From Zongyangia hominis (lineage in GTDB: Bacteria; Bacillota; Clostridia; Oscillospirales; Ruminococcaceae), in assembly GCF_014385095.1 (NCBI RefSeq), contig NZ_JACRTC010000011.1:1-44488 (forward strand): a DNA stretch of 44,488 nucleotides, read 5' to 3'. A program made the position numbers and the translations under genes. The notes under the pieces are model-generated. The model was not told the DNA's origin. It saw only the letters and a program-made list of their open reading frames with translations, and ran no database searches. Shown here one piece after another: positions 33,396 to 44,488 of this stretch. Every line of letters begins with the position of its first letter. The first letter of the stretch is position 1.

Positions 33396-33679
33396 TAGAG
33401 CCAATTCGCATGGTTTCGCAATGTTATTTCTTGCTTTTATCAAGGTTTGATAGAACGTTCTGTTGCTTTTATGAAACAAACGTCTCCTATTTTTCCATGA
33501 AATGTAGAATATTCCCGATCTATACTTTGACCGCTTTTCTCAGGACATGCCTGGAAAAGAACAGGGCGGGTTTTCCCAGGGCAGCTGGCGCCGCCTTCTT
33601 TTATTTTGCTATCTTCTTCCTTAACACAAAAAAACGCAGAACGCCCGGGCGGAATTTCCGTCTGGGCGTTCTGCGTTTT
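33396..33679 (+). ncRNA. Candidate small RNA or transcribed non-coding region
   Basis: Between a good sigma-A promoter and a 16-bp perfect terminator stem lie ~285 T-rich bases. An open frame runs through but lacks a ribosome site, is rich in Phe, Cys and Arg, and extends into the neighbouring gene's antisense. Local hairpins (GGAAAA/TTTTCC, TGTT/AACA, and the 10-bp palindrome AGAACGTTCT) are present. Function unknown; the 183 bases before the promoter also hold no gene. Confidence 0.35.
33631..33679. terminator. Bidirectional terminator between the candidate sRNA and the rpiB-like gene
   Basis: AAAACGCAGAACGCCC (33631-33646) pairs perfectly with GGGCGTTCTGCGTTTT (33664-33679), with a small inner CGGAA/TTCCG hairpin. 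Confidence 0.92.
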
Positions 33680-33698
33680 CTATGTGGTTGTGAGGCGT

Positions 33699-34175
33699 TT
33701 ATCGTAGGTTTTCCGCTTCGATCTCCTGCAAACGCGCAAACTGGGCTTTGAGGCCGGCGGCGCGCTCGGGCGCGAAGCCTTCGGTAAAGCCGGTATTGAT
33801 GAAGGCGTCCACCATTTCCCGGGCCATATATTCGCCTAAGATGTAGCCGCCGCAGCACATGACGTTGCAGTTATTGATCTGGCGGCAGCTCCGGGCGGCG
33901 AAGACGCTCTCCACTACGGCGGCATACACGCCTTTAAACTTATTGGCCGTCTGGCTGACGCCCATGCCGGTGCCGCAGAAGAGCAGGCCCCGGTCGGCCT
34001 CGCCGCTCTGGACCGCCTTGGCCACCGCCACACCGGCGTCGGTGTAGCCTTTGATCTCGTCGGGGGACTGGGTGCCAAGGTCGATGACCTGGTGCCCCTG
34101 TTCTTTGAGTAACGCGGCGGCTGCCTCCTTGAGACCGTAGCCGCCCCGGTCGTTGGATAATACGACTTTCATCAT
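33699..34175 (-). CDS. RpiB/LacAB family sugar-phosphate isomerase
   Basis: A 158-residue isomerase of the RpiB family, which interconverts aldose and ketose phosphates through an enediol. The catalytic cysteine is Cys67 in LLFCGTGMGVS, and NVMCCGGYILGEYMA matches the family's NVLxLGxRxxG. The N-terminal motif is SNDRGGYGLK, where ribose-5-phosphate isomerase B normally has DHAGYxLK. The phosphate-binding His is Arg, so a different substrate is likely (for example a tetrose phosphate or modified sugar phosphate). Two adjacent ATGs follow AGGAGG; the second (34172) has better spacing. Last gene of the minus-strand operon. Confidence 0.88.
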   Translation of the reverse strand: MMKVVLSNDRGGYGLKEAAAALLKEQGHQVIDLGTQSPDEIKGYTDAGVAVAKAVQSGEADRGLLFCGTGMGVSQTANKFKGVYAAVVESVFAARSCRQINNCNVMCCGGYILGEYMAREMVDAFINTGFTEGFAPERAAGLKAQFARLQEIEAENLR

Positions 34176-34196
34176 GTTTCCTCCTGGTAAATTGTT

Positions 34197-35312
34197 TTAG
34201 TAAAGGGACTGATAGATATGCAGTACCTGGGCTTCGTCTAAGGGGACGAAGTTGTTCCCCATGAGCCGCCCCTGGGTCTCCATGACGCTGCGGGCAAATT
34301 CCGGCAGGTCCGCCTCAGTGACCCCGTAGGCGTGGAGGGGCTTCTTGGGCAGGATGTGGTTTAATAGCGTTTCCAGGGCGTCGTAGACTTTCGCTTCCTC
34401 ACAGCCCAGAAGTTTTGAAAGATAGGCGTTCAGTTCCTGGAGGGCCCCGTCCCGCCGGATGGACTGGTACGCCTTGAGGACGCCGGTGAACATGGCGTAA
34501 TTTGATTCCCCGTGGGGGACGTGGTACTTGCCTCCCAGCGGGTAGCTCAGGGCGTGGACCGCCGCGCAGCCCGCGGTGCCGAAGGCAAGGCCCGCGTAGT
34601 TGCTGGCGATGAGAAAGTCCCGCAGCAGGGGAACCAGGGCGTCGGGGCCCTCCTTGGTGAGCCGCTGATAGCCGCGGAGGATCATTTCGATGGCCTTATA
34701 GCCAAAGAGCCTCGTGTACGGGGTGGCCTTGGGGGAGAGGCTCGATTCCACCGCGTGGACCAGCGCGTCGATGGAGCTGGTGGCAAAGACGGGGAAGGGG
34801 AGGCCCGTGAGCAGCGCCGGGATGAGGACCGCCTGGTCGGCGAACATGGCTTCCGACACCAGCCCCATCTTGGTGCCGATGCGGGTGCGGTTGATGATGG
34901 AAATGTTGGTCATCTCGCTGCCGGTGCCGCAGGTGGTGGGCACGATGACGAGCCCCCGCTTCTTTTGCAGGGCGGCGGCTTTCGCGTAGAGATCGTCCAC
35001 CGTTTCGCCGCTTGACACCGCCATGACCTTGGCGATGTCGATGATGGTGCCGCCGCCCACGGCGATGATCCGCTTGCAGCCGGTTTTGGCAGCGTCCTCC
35101 AAAATGGCGTCCACCATCAGGTCGGTGGGTTCCCCGGCGCCGTAGCGCTCCTGGAAGAGGGTGGACACCGGCAGATCAAGCCCTTTAAAATAGTCTTCGA
35201 AGAGAAAGGCGTTTGTAAGGATGAGATCCCCCTCGCCCAGCTGAAACTCCCGGGCAAAATCGGCGCAGGATTCAAATTCATAGAGTTCGGGGCGGAAAAT
35301 GATTTCTTTCAT
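34197..35312 (-). CDS. Iron-containing alcohol dehydrogenase (4-hydroxybutyrate dehydrogenase-like)
   Basis: A 371-residue group III (Fe-ADH) NAD(P)-dependent dehydrogenase. The nucleotide-binding GGGTIIDIAKVMA is near residue 87, followed by PTTCGTGSEMTN. The metal site is visible in SSIDALVHAVESSLSP and AAVHALSYPLGGKYHVPHGESNYAMF, which supply the histidines. Overall it looks closest to 4-hydroxybutyrate dehydrogenase-type members, which reduce small aldehydes. Ribosome site GGAGG lies 10 nt from ATG. Gap of 21 bp from both neighbours. It would reduce an aldehyde or hydroxyaldehyde made by the transaldolase-like enzyme, by inference. Confidence 0.9.
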   Translation of the reverse strand: MKEIIFRPELYEFESCADFAREFQLGEGDLILTNAFLFEDYFKGLDLPVSTLFQERYGAGEPTDLMVDAILEDAAKTGCKRIIAVGGGTIIDIAKVMAVSSGETVDDLYAKAAALQKKRGLVIVPTTCGTGSEMTNISIINRTRIGTKMGLVSEAMFADQAVLIPALLTGLPFPVFATSSIDALVHAVESSLSPKATPYTRLFGYKAIEMILRGYQRLTKEGPDALVPLLRDFLIASNYAGLAFGTAGCAAVHALSYPLGGKYHVPHGESNYAMFTGVLKAYQSIRRDGALQELNAYLSKLLGCEEAKVYDALETLLNHILPKKPLHAYGVTEADLPEFARSVMETQGRLMGNNFVPLDEAQVLHIYQSLY

Positions 35313-35333
35313 GATGCAGCTTCCTCCGTTTCC

Positions 35334-36644
35334 TTAGTTGGATGCCGTTAAAAACTTGCGCTGGTAGCTGAAGATGCCGGGGGCGCAGGTGAATTGTCCG
35401 AAATAGGTGGGGGTGGCGGTGATGACCACCCGGCCTGCCATGTCAGCAAATTCGGGCTCGGTGAGCATCTTGTCGATGTCCCAGTAGATCTGGGGGTAGT
35501 TGGTGTTGCAGATGATCAGACGGGTGTCGGGCAGGTTCGACTGGCGCAGCAGGCGCAGGCTGTGGCGGACGCTGTCCAGGCCGTCGCTGCCCTCATGGGT
35601 GTCCGCCTGCCGGTAGGAAACCAGGGCCCGGGCCTTTTCCACCGCGTCCTTGACCGGCGCGCCCAGGCTCGACCGGGGCAGGGTGTCGGTGTCGATCATG
35701 AACTGCCGCAGGGACTGGGCGTAGCCTTCGTCCCCGGTCAGATCCAGCTTTTGGAGGAGATCCCGCATTTTCAGGGTGTCCAAATGCCGGGTTTCCACAA
35801 AGGCGTTGATGAAGTAGGGCTTTGCCAAGAGCGCCAGCGCCGTCTGGTGGGGGTCGAACATCAAAGTAAAGTTGACCCGGTAGCCCTGCTCCGAGAGCTT
35901 GTAGGCGAAGTTGTGGCCGTAGAAGTTGTCCTCCACGCTGCCGCCGTCGTAGGGGACGTCCAGTGTGCCCGCGAGGAAATCGCCCACGTTCTCTTTGTTG
36001 AGGGCGCCGGTGTGGGGCACCTTGACCACCAGGCGGTAGGGGGTCAGGATCTCCTCGCACCGGGCGATTTCTTCCATCAGCTCGCTCTCGGGGGCGAAGG
36101 GGTCGTTGACCTCCACGCTGATGTCCACCCCCGGCCCCACGATGCGGGCCAGCTCCTCCAATACCTCGAAGCGGTCCCTAAATTGGCCGCCCACATTGGC
36201 CTTGGGGTTATGAAGAAAGTGGTCGTAGATGATCTGGGGATTGGTGGTCAGGCTGGCGATCATGTCCTTCATGGCCGAGACCTCGAAGGGGTTGGCCGAA
36301 TTGGCCGAGTAGAGGACGCTGGTGGGGCGCTTCTTCCCGTTTTTCTCATAGGAGATGTCCCGTTTGAGGTCCACCCGCACGCTGCCGTCCCCGCCTAAGA
36401 GGAGCTCGGGACGAAAGCCCGCCGGAATCTCCCCCTGGGGCACCGGGAAGGTGCGCAGGACCTTTTGGAACTCTTCGGTGACGCCCACCGTGGAGGAGAC
36501 CCCGGAGAGTCTCTCGTAATCGTCAAAGTCCAGTTCCAGGTTTTTGATTCTTTCAAAAAGGCCGGCGTCGGTGTCCAATGCCACCGACAGTTTGCCGGAT
36601 TCTACCAGCGCGCCGAATGTACACTTCATGCTGCTTAAAATCAT
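35334..36644 (-). CDS. Transaldolase-family protein, divergent
   Basis: A 436-residue protein, longer than fructose-6-phosphate aldolase/TalC (~220) or transaldolase B (~315). A ~105-residue N-terminal extension precedes the barrel. Family motifs are SLTTNPQII (131-139), the Schiff-base lysine Lys208 in RLVVKVPHTGALN, VEVNDPF, and VNFTLMFDPHQTALALLAKPYFINAFVE near the C-terminal half. The usual first-strand Asp of D-T/S-A is replaced in LYSANSANPFEV. It should form a lysine Schiff base and cleave or transfer a ketose-phosphate unit; the true substrate is unknown. GGAGG lies 8 nt before the ATG. First gene of the operon under the 36697-36725 promoter. Confidence 0.85.
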   Translation of the reverse strand: MILSSMKCTFGALVESGKLSVALDTDAGLFERIKNLELDFDDYERLSGVSSTVGVTEEFQKVLRTFPVPQGEIPAGFRPELLLGGDGSVRVDLKRDISYEKNGKKRPTSVLYSANSANPFEVSAMKDMIASLTTNPQIIYDHFLHNPKANVGGQFRDRFEVLEELARIVGPGVDISVEVNDPFAPESELMEEIARCEEILTPYRLVVKVPHTGALNKENVGDFLAGTLDVPYDGGSVEDNFYGHNFAYKLSEQGYRVNFTLMFDPHQTALALLAKPYFINAFVETRHLDTLKMRDLLQKLDLTGDEGYAQSLRQFMIDTDTLPRSSLGAPVKDAVEKARALVSYRQADTHEGSDGLDSVRHSLRLLRQSNLPDTRLIICNTNYPQIYWDIDKMLTEPEFADMAGRVVITATPTYFGQFTCAPGIFSYQRKFLTASN

Positions 36645-36696
36645 GTTGGCTGCCTCCTGCCGCTTCTATCAAAGGGATGGATTTTCTTACAGGTCC

Positions 36697-36725
36697 AGTA
36701 TATGATCGTTTTATCGAATTGTCAA
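36697..36725 (-). promoter_or_regulatory. Promoter of the transaldolase-like/Fe-ADH/RpiB operon
   Basis: Minus strand TTGACA (36720-36725), 17-bp spacer, TATACT (36697-36702), ~55 nt before the start codon. Confidence 0.82.
36709..36721. promoter_or_regulatory. Putative DeoR operator copy 1
   Basis: TTTTATCGAATTG, lying in the spacer and touching the -35 of the operon promoter. An identical copy is at 36803-36815. Confidence 0.65.
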
Positions 36726-36802
36726 TGTAAATTTGCGTTTTGAGGCCGATTTGCATAAAAACGAACACATATAAAAAGAAAATGTTTGAATTTGTATGTC
36801 TA

Positions 36803-36815
36803 TTTTATCGAATTG
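36803..36815. promoter_or_regulatory. Putative DeoR operator copy 2
   Basis: TTTTATCGAATTG, identical to copy 1 and 94 bp away, directly upstream of the deoR-type gene's promoter region. Confidence 0.65.
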
Positions 36816-36837
36816 ACTGTACAGATACCGTGGGATC

Positions 36838-36846
36838 TGTTATAAT
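36838..36846 (+). promoter_or_regulatory. Extended -10 promoter of the DeoR-family gene
   Basis: TGTTATAAT is a perfect extended -10. The closest -35 is TGTACA (36818-36823) at 17 bp. Confidence 0.65.
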
Positions 36847-36908
36847 AAAGCCAGGAAAGCGCGCACGGGGACGGCCGCGCAAAAGAAAGAAAATGGGGGA
36901 AAAGTGGA

Positions 36909-37676
36909 ATGAAAAACGCGAGTGAACGCCGGGATCAGATCATCAAACTGCTGCAAAAGCACGGCACCGTGTCCAACCAGGAGCTGGCCGAGCTGTTTGG
37001 GGCCACGCCGGCCACCATTCGCCGGGACTTAGACTATTTGGAGGGCATCGGCGCCCTGACCCGCTCCTGGGGCAAGGCGACCATCGGCTCGGCCATCACC
37101 ACGGTGGCGCCGCCCGCCGAGCGGGAGGGGCGCTCCCTGGGTGAAAAGGAGGCCATTGCCCGGGCGGCGGCCCGTTTTGTGGAGGACGGGGATTCCCTCA
37201 TCCTCGACAGCTCTACCACGGTGCTTCAGATGGCTGAGAGCCTGCAAGAGCGATCCGCCCTGTCGGTGGTTACCAACTTTATCTCCGCCGCCTACGCCTT
37301 TGCGGGCAGCGGCATCTCCTTGCAGTTTAGCGGCGGCTTTTTCGATGACAAGATGATGTCCTTAGTGGGCCCCGACTGCGAGGCCTTCTTTCGTTCCATC
37401 TCGGTGTCCAAGGCATTTATCGGCACCACCAGTCTGCGGGCGGGCCAGGGTTTCGCCGTCTGCTCCCCCTTTCAGAGCGAGGCCAAGCGCAGCATGATCG
37501 CCGCCGCCGAACAGGTCTTCATCTTGATGGACCAGAGCAAGGTGGGGGCCTACGGCATCAATACCTTTGCCGATTTTGCCGACGTGGATGTGCTCATCAC
37601 TACCGGGATACTGGAGAAGAGCTTGGAAGACCAGCTGCGAAAGTCCGGGGTAGAAATCATCTATGCGGACCGGTAG
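36909..37676 (+). CDS. DeoR/GlpR family sugar-phosphate responsive repressor
   Basis: A 255-residue regulator. ERRDQIIKLLQKHGTVSNQELAELFGATPATIRRDLDYLE is the DeoR winged helix (residues ~6-50). DSLILDSSTTVLQMAESL, VVTNFISAA and AFIGTTSLRAGQGF are the DeoRC effector domain, which binds phosphorylated sugars. GGGGGAAAAG precedes the ATG. It is divergent from the transaldolase-like operon, and identical 13-bp elements at both promoters make it the obvious regulator of that operon and of itself. The effector is probably an intermediate of the pathway. Confidence 0.93.
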   Translation: MKNASERRDQIIKLLQKHGTVSNQELAELFGATPATIRRDLDYLEGIGALTRSWGKATIGSAITTVAPPAEREGRSLGEKEAIARAAARFVEDGDSLILDSSTTVLQMAESLQERSALSVVTNFISAAYAFAGSGISLQFSGGFFDDKMMSLVGPDCEAFFRSISVSKAFIGTTSLRAGQGFAVCSPFQSEAKRSMIAAAEQVFILMDQSKVGAYGINTFADFADVDVLITTGILEKSLEDQLRKSGVEIIYADR

Positions 37677-37803
37677 CGGCGCGGCCCGCTCCCACTGATC
37701 TTCGCTGACCGGTTGCAGAGTGCTTCGCGCCCGGCTGTGGGGCCCACGGAGCGGCAGTGCGGAGGAGGGCGGTCCTTGCCTTGCAGCCCGGTAGCGGCGC
37801 GGC
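37671..37803 (+). repeat. 15-bp direct repeat flanking the DeoR gene end
   Basis: CGGTAGCGGCGCGGC occurs at 37671-37685, where it overlaps the stop codon, and again exactly at 37789-37803. The ~105 bases between are GC-rich and hold no gene. Confidence 0.6.
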
Positions 37804-37857
37804 GATGACGCCGCTTCGTTTTTGCGCGCCGGTCCAATAGCGGCCGTTTCCTTTGGC

Positions 37858-37888
37858 GGACCCACCCTGCGGGGCGGGTCCATTTTTT
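37858..37888 (+). terminator. Terminator downstream of the DeoR gene
   Basis: GGACCCACCC / GGGCGGGTCC hairpin (one mismatch) followed by ATTTTTT. Confidence 0.85.
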
Positions 37889-38015
37889 AAGGGCGTTTTT
37901 TGCCCTATTTGTACCGATTTCATTGAGTAGTACGTTGGAACAAGGGCATTATTTCCAAAGAACCATAGCGATTTATGTTGAAATAAACAAAATATTTATA
38001 CAATCTCACCTTTTA

Positions 38016-38044
38016 TTGCAAATTTATCCCCGTTTTACTATAAT
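38016..38044 (+). promoter_or_regulatory. Promoter of the dockerin-GH172 gene
   Basis: TTGCAA (38016-38021), 17-bp spacer, TATAAT (38039-38044). The leader to the start codon is ~245 nt. Confidence 0.8.
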
Positions 38045-43179
<5,135 letters not shown>

Positions 43180-43242
43180 CCCGCACAGCGGAGAGAGGAC
43201 GGCAGAAGATCCGTCCCAAATAGAGAGGGAGGAAACTTTAAG

Positions 43243-43992
43243 ATGAAGAAAATCCTAAGCAGCCTACTCGTGTGCTGCATTCTGGCCGCTGTGCTGGCCT
43301 GCCAGGTGTTCGCCGCTTCCCCGGCGGTCAAGCTGACCCCCGGTGTGGCGGAGGCAAAGCCCGGCGATACCATTGTTGTTACCGTGTCCACCGAAACCGC
43401 GGATGACCTCTACGGCTTCCAGATGGATGTCACCTATGACCCAGCCGTGCTGGAATACAAAAGTGCGCAGCCCCAGACCCCCGCATCCTGGTATGCGGAG
43501 TCTGCTGATATGGGGGAAGGCAATATCCGATTGCTTGCCTATGACGACACGGCGGATCTGAGCGCCCCGGTGCAGAATGCAGCCGGTCTGTTTCTCATCA
43601 CCTTCCAGGTGAAGAGCGACGCGGCCGAGGGCGACACCGGTATGGGGATCAAAGACCTGCTGGTGGCAGGCGTCAACGGCGACCTGGTGCCGGGAGCAGC
43701 CGGCGCGGGCACCACGGTAAACATCAAGGGTGAGGGCGGCGGCAGCTCCAGCAGTGAGCCGCCGGTCACTTCGGAAGAGCCCCCGGTGACCTCTTCCACC
43801 AAGCCGACCACCACCAAGAAGCCCCACATCCCCGGCGGCAATGGCGGCGGCAGCGTGACGATACCCACGGATACCGGCAAAAAGCCCAACCCTGGAACCA
43901 ATGATACGGCGCTGTTGATCGGTTCCCTGGTGGTGCTGGCGGGCGCAGGCGGCACGGCCGTCTTCCTTGCAAGCAAGAAGCGGAAGAAATAA
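43243..43992 (+). CDS. Single-cohesin cell-surface protein
   Basis: A 249-residue exported protein. The signal peptide (residues 1-25) is followed by one cohesin domain (~28-162: AKPGDTIVVTVS, DLYGFQMDVTYDPAVLEY, NAAGLFLITFQVKSDA). Cohesins bind dockerins with high affinity. Next comes a Ser/Pro/Thr-rich linker (163-212), NPGTND (216-221), a membrane helix (223-243) and KKRKK. This end resembles a sortase substrate, but the motif is not canonical LPxTG, so it may be a plain membrane anchor. GGGAGG precedes the ATG. It lies 63 bp after the dockerin-GH172 gene on the same strand, so the two probably form an operon and partner each other. Confidence 0.9.
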   Translation: MKKILSSLLVCCILAAVLACQVFAASPAVKLTPGVAEAKPGDTIVVTVSTETADDLYGFQMDVTYDPAVLEYKSAQPQTPASWYAESADMGEGNIRLLAYDDTADLSAPVQNAAGLFLITFQVKSDAAEGDTGMGIKDLLVAGVNGDLVPGAAGAGTTVNIKGEGGGSSSSEPPVTSEEPPVTSSTKPTTTKKPHIPGGNGGGSVTIPTDTGKKPNPGTNDTALLIGSLVVLAGAGGTAVFLASKKRKK

Positions 43993-44007
43993 GCACAAGG
44001 CAATAGT

Positions 44008-44039
44008 AAAAGGGCCCGCCATCTGGCGGGCCCTTTTTT
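44008..44039 (+). terminator. Terminator of the GH172-cohesin operon
   Basis: AAAAGGGCCCGCC-ATCT-GGCGGGCCCTTTTTT, a perfect stem with T-run. Confidence 0.93.
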
Positions 44040-44340
44040 GATGCCCTCGAGAGTAATATTCGGGCGAGCCGTCGAGCGAGAAATTTCCCGCCATGTCTCA
44101 GGCTACAAAGTCCCGGGCGGCCCAGATTTCCTTTAGCAGAGGCGAGCGTAGGGGCCGGACGAGGGGACCACGGTGTAGAAAGGGGCGTGAGGAAGGTCGG
44201 GACGCAGGGACCCCCGCAAGGAAGGCGCATGGGAAGGACCGGGTGGGCCCGTCCCCTGGAGCTGGCCGCTTTCTTGGAGGATGGGCCCATCCTGTCCACT
44301 CATGTGCCAGTGGCCAGGCCGTCCTTCCCCATTGCGCGGC
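44040..44340. other. GC-rich non-coding spacer between convergent operons
   Basis: About 300 bases between two terminators. Open frames here have no ribosome sites or domain features. I see no gene. Confidence 0.5.
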
Positions 44341-44388
44341 AAAAAGGCGGAGGCCGGACAAAAGTCCGACTCCGCCTTTTGCTTTTTT
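44341..44388. terminator. Terminator of the minus-strand gene at the window edge
   Basis: AAAAGGCGGAG(G)CCGGAC / GTCCG(A)CTCCGCCTTTT hairpin with A-rich and T-rich ends. It serves the gene ending at 44422. Confidence 0.88.
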
Positions 44389-44421
44389 AGCTGGGTCTTA
44401 TTGAGAAGAAGAAGGGTTTCG

Positions 44422-44488
44422 TTATTTCTTCCGCTTTCTGGTAAGGAAGACCGCTGTTCCAGCAGCGCCCGCCATGAGCAGCAGCGCT
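44422..44488 (-). CDS. C-terminal end of a second surface-anchored protein (partial)
   Basis: Only 21 codons and a stop are inside the window. They read LLLMAGAAGTAVFLTRKRKK, a hydrophobic helix followed by a basic tail. It closely matches the end of the cohesin protein (VVLAGAGGTAVFLASKKRKK), so it is likely a related anchored protein, perhaps another cohesin-bearing one. It faces the GH172-cohesin operon across two terminators. The rest of the gene lies beyond the right edge. Confidence 0.72.
   Translation of the reverse strand, partial: ALLLMAGAAGTAVFLTRKRKK

Noticed and set aside
33465..33474. AGAACGTTCT as a second SOS box
   Set aside because: The two half-sites lack the required four-base spacer of GAAC-N4-GTTC.
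33242..33751. 169-codon open frame over the candidate small RNA
   Set aside because: No ribosome site, odd Phe/Cys/Arg composition, runs through a terminator and antisense into the RpiB-like gene.

Overview
This window is a stretch of chromosome from a Gram-positive anaerobe, most likely class Clostridia and probably the order Oscillospirales (Ruminococcaceae-like). That assignment is inferred from AGGAGG-type ribosome binding sites, frequent TTG/GTG starts, sigma-A type promoters, GC-rich genes between AT-rich promoters, Clostridia-type small families (DUF4860, DUF6483), BlaI/M56 and SARP regulators, and a dockerin/cohesin pair. No species can be named from the sequence.

Layout. The left edge is a 5S rRNA gene, the end of an rRNA operon. 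It is followed by lexA, with an SOS box inside its own promoter, and by exodeoxyribonuclease III. From 2.1 to 7.4 kb a minus-strand operon encodes a type IV pilus-like set: a transglutaminase-like lipoprotein, a PilC/GspF membrane protein, four small pilin-like or accessory proteins, and a PilT ATPase. Divergent from it is a SARP/BTAD regulator with a degenerate GGDEF-like C-terminus plus a small partner gene. From 9.5 to 16.4 kb come a vitamin B6 pair (ECF S component and pyridoxamine kinase), small proteins, a 2Fe-2S ferredoxin, a DUF1624 membrane protein, a NERD-like protein, DUF6483, and an orphan, motif-degenerate RbsA-like ABC protein.

From 16.5 to 28.8 kb lie housekeeping genes: serC-serA, a SLOG protein divergent from an XRE regulator, typA, manA-trmL-degV, and the lower-glycolysis set pgk, tpiA, gpmI. 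From 28.8 to 33.1 kb there is a possible structured RNA, a small membrane protein, initiator tRNA-Met, a duplicated-domain lipoprotein, and a blaI-blaR1-like pair controlled by two 17-bp palindromic operators. From 33.3 to 37.7 kb there is a promoter with no convincing ORF (possible small RNA). Next to it is a sugar-phosphate locus (RpiB-like, Fe-ADH, transaldolase-like) divergent from a DeoR regulator, with an identical 13-bp element at each promoter.

The right end (38.0-44.5 kb) is the most distinctive part. It carries a secreted ~1,627-residue protein with an internal dockerin, a GH172 (DUF2961) domain and five ~145-residue C-terminal repeats. This is followed by a single-cohesin, cell-surface-anchored protein. 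The C-terminal anchor of a second protein with a similar tail converges from the other strand at the window edge. Together these suggest a small cell-surface enzyme-docking system. The GH172 gene carries an apparent 1-nt deletion between its signal peptide and the rest of the protein.
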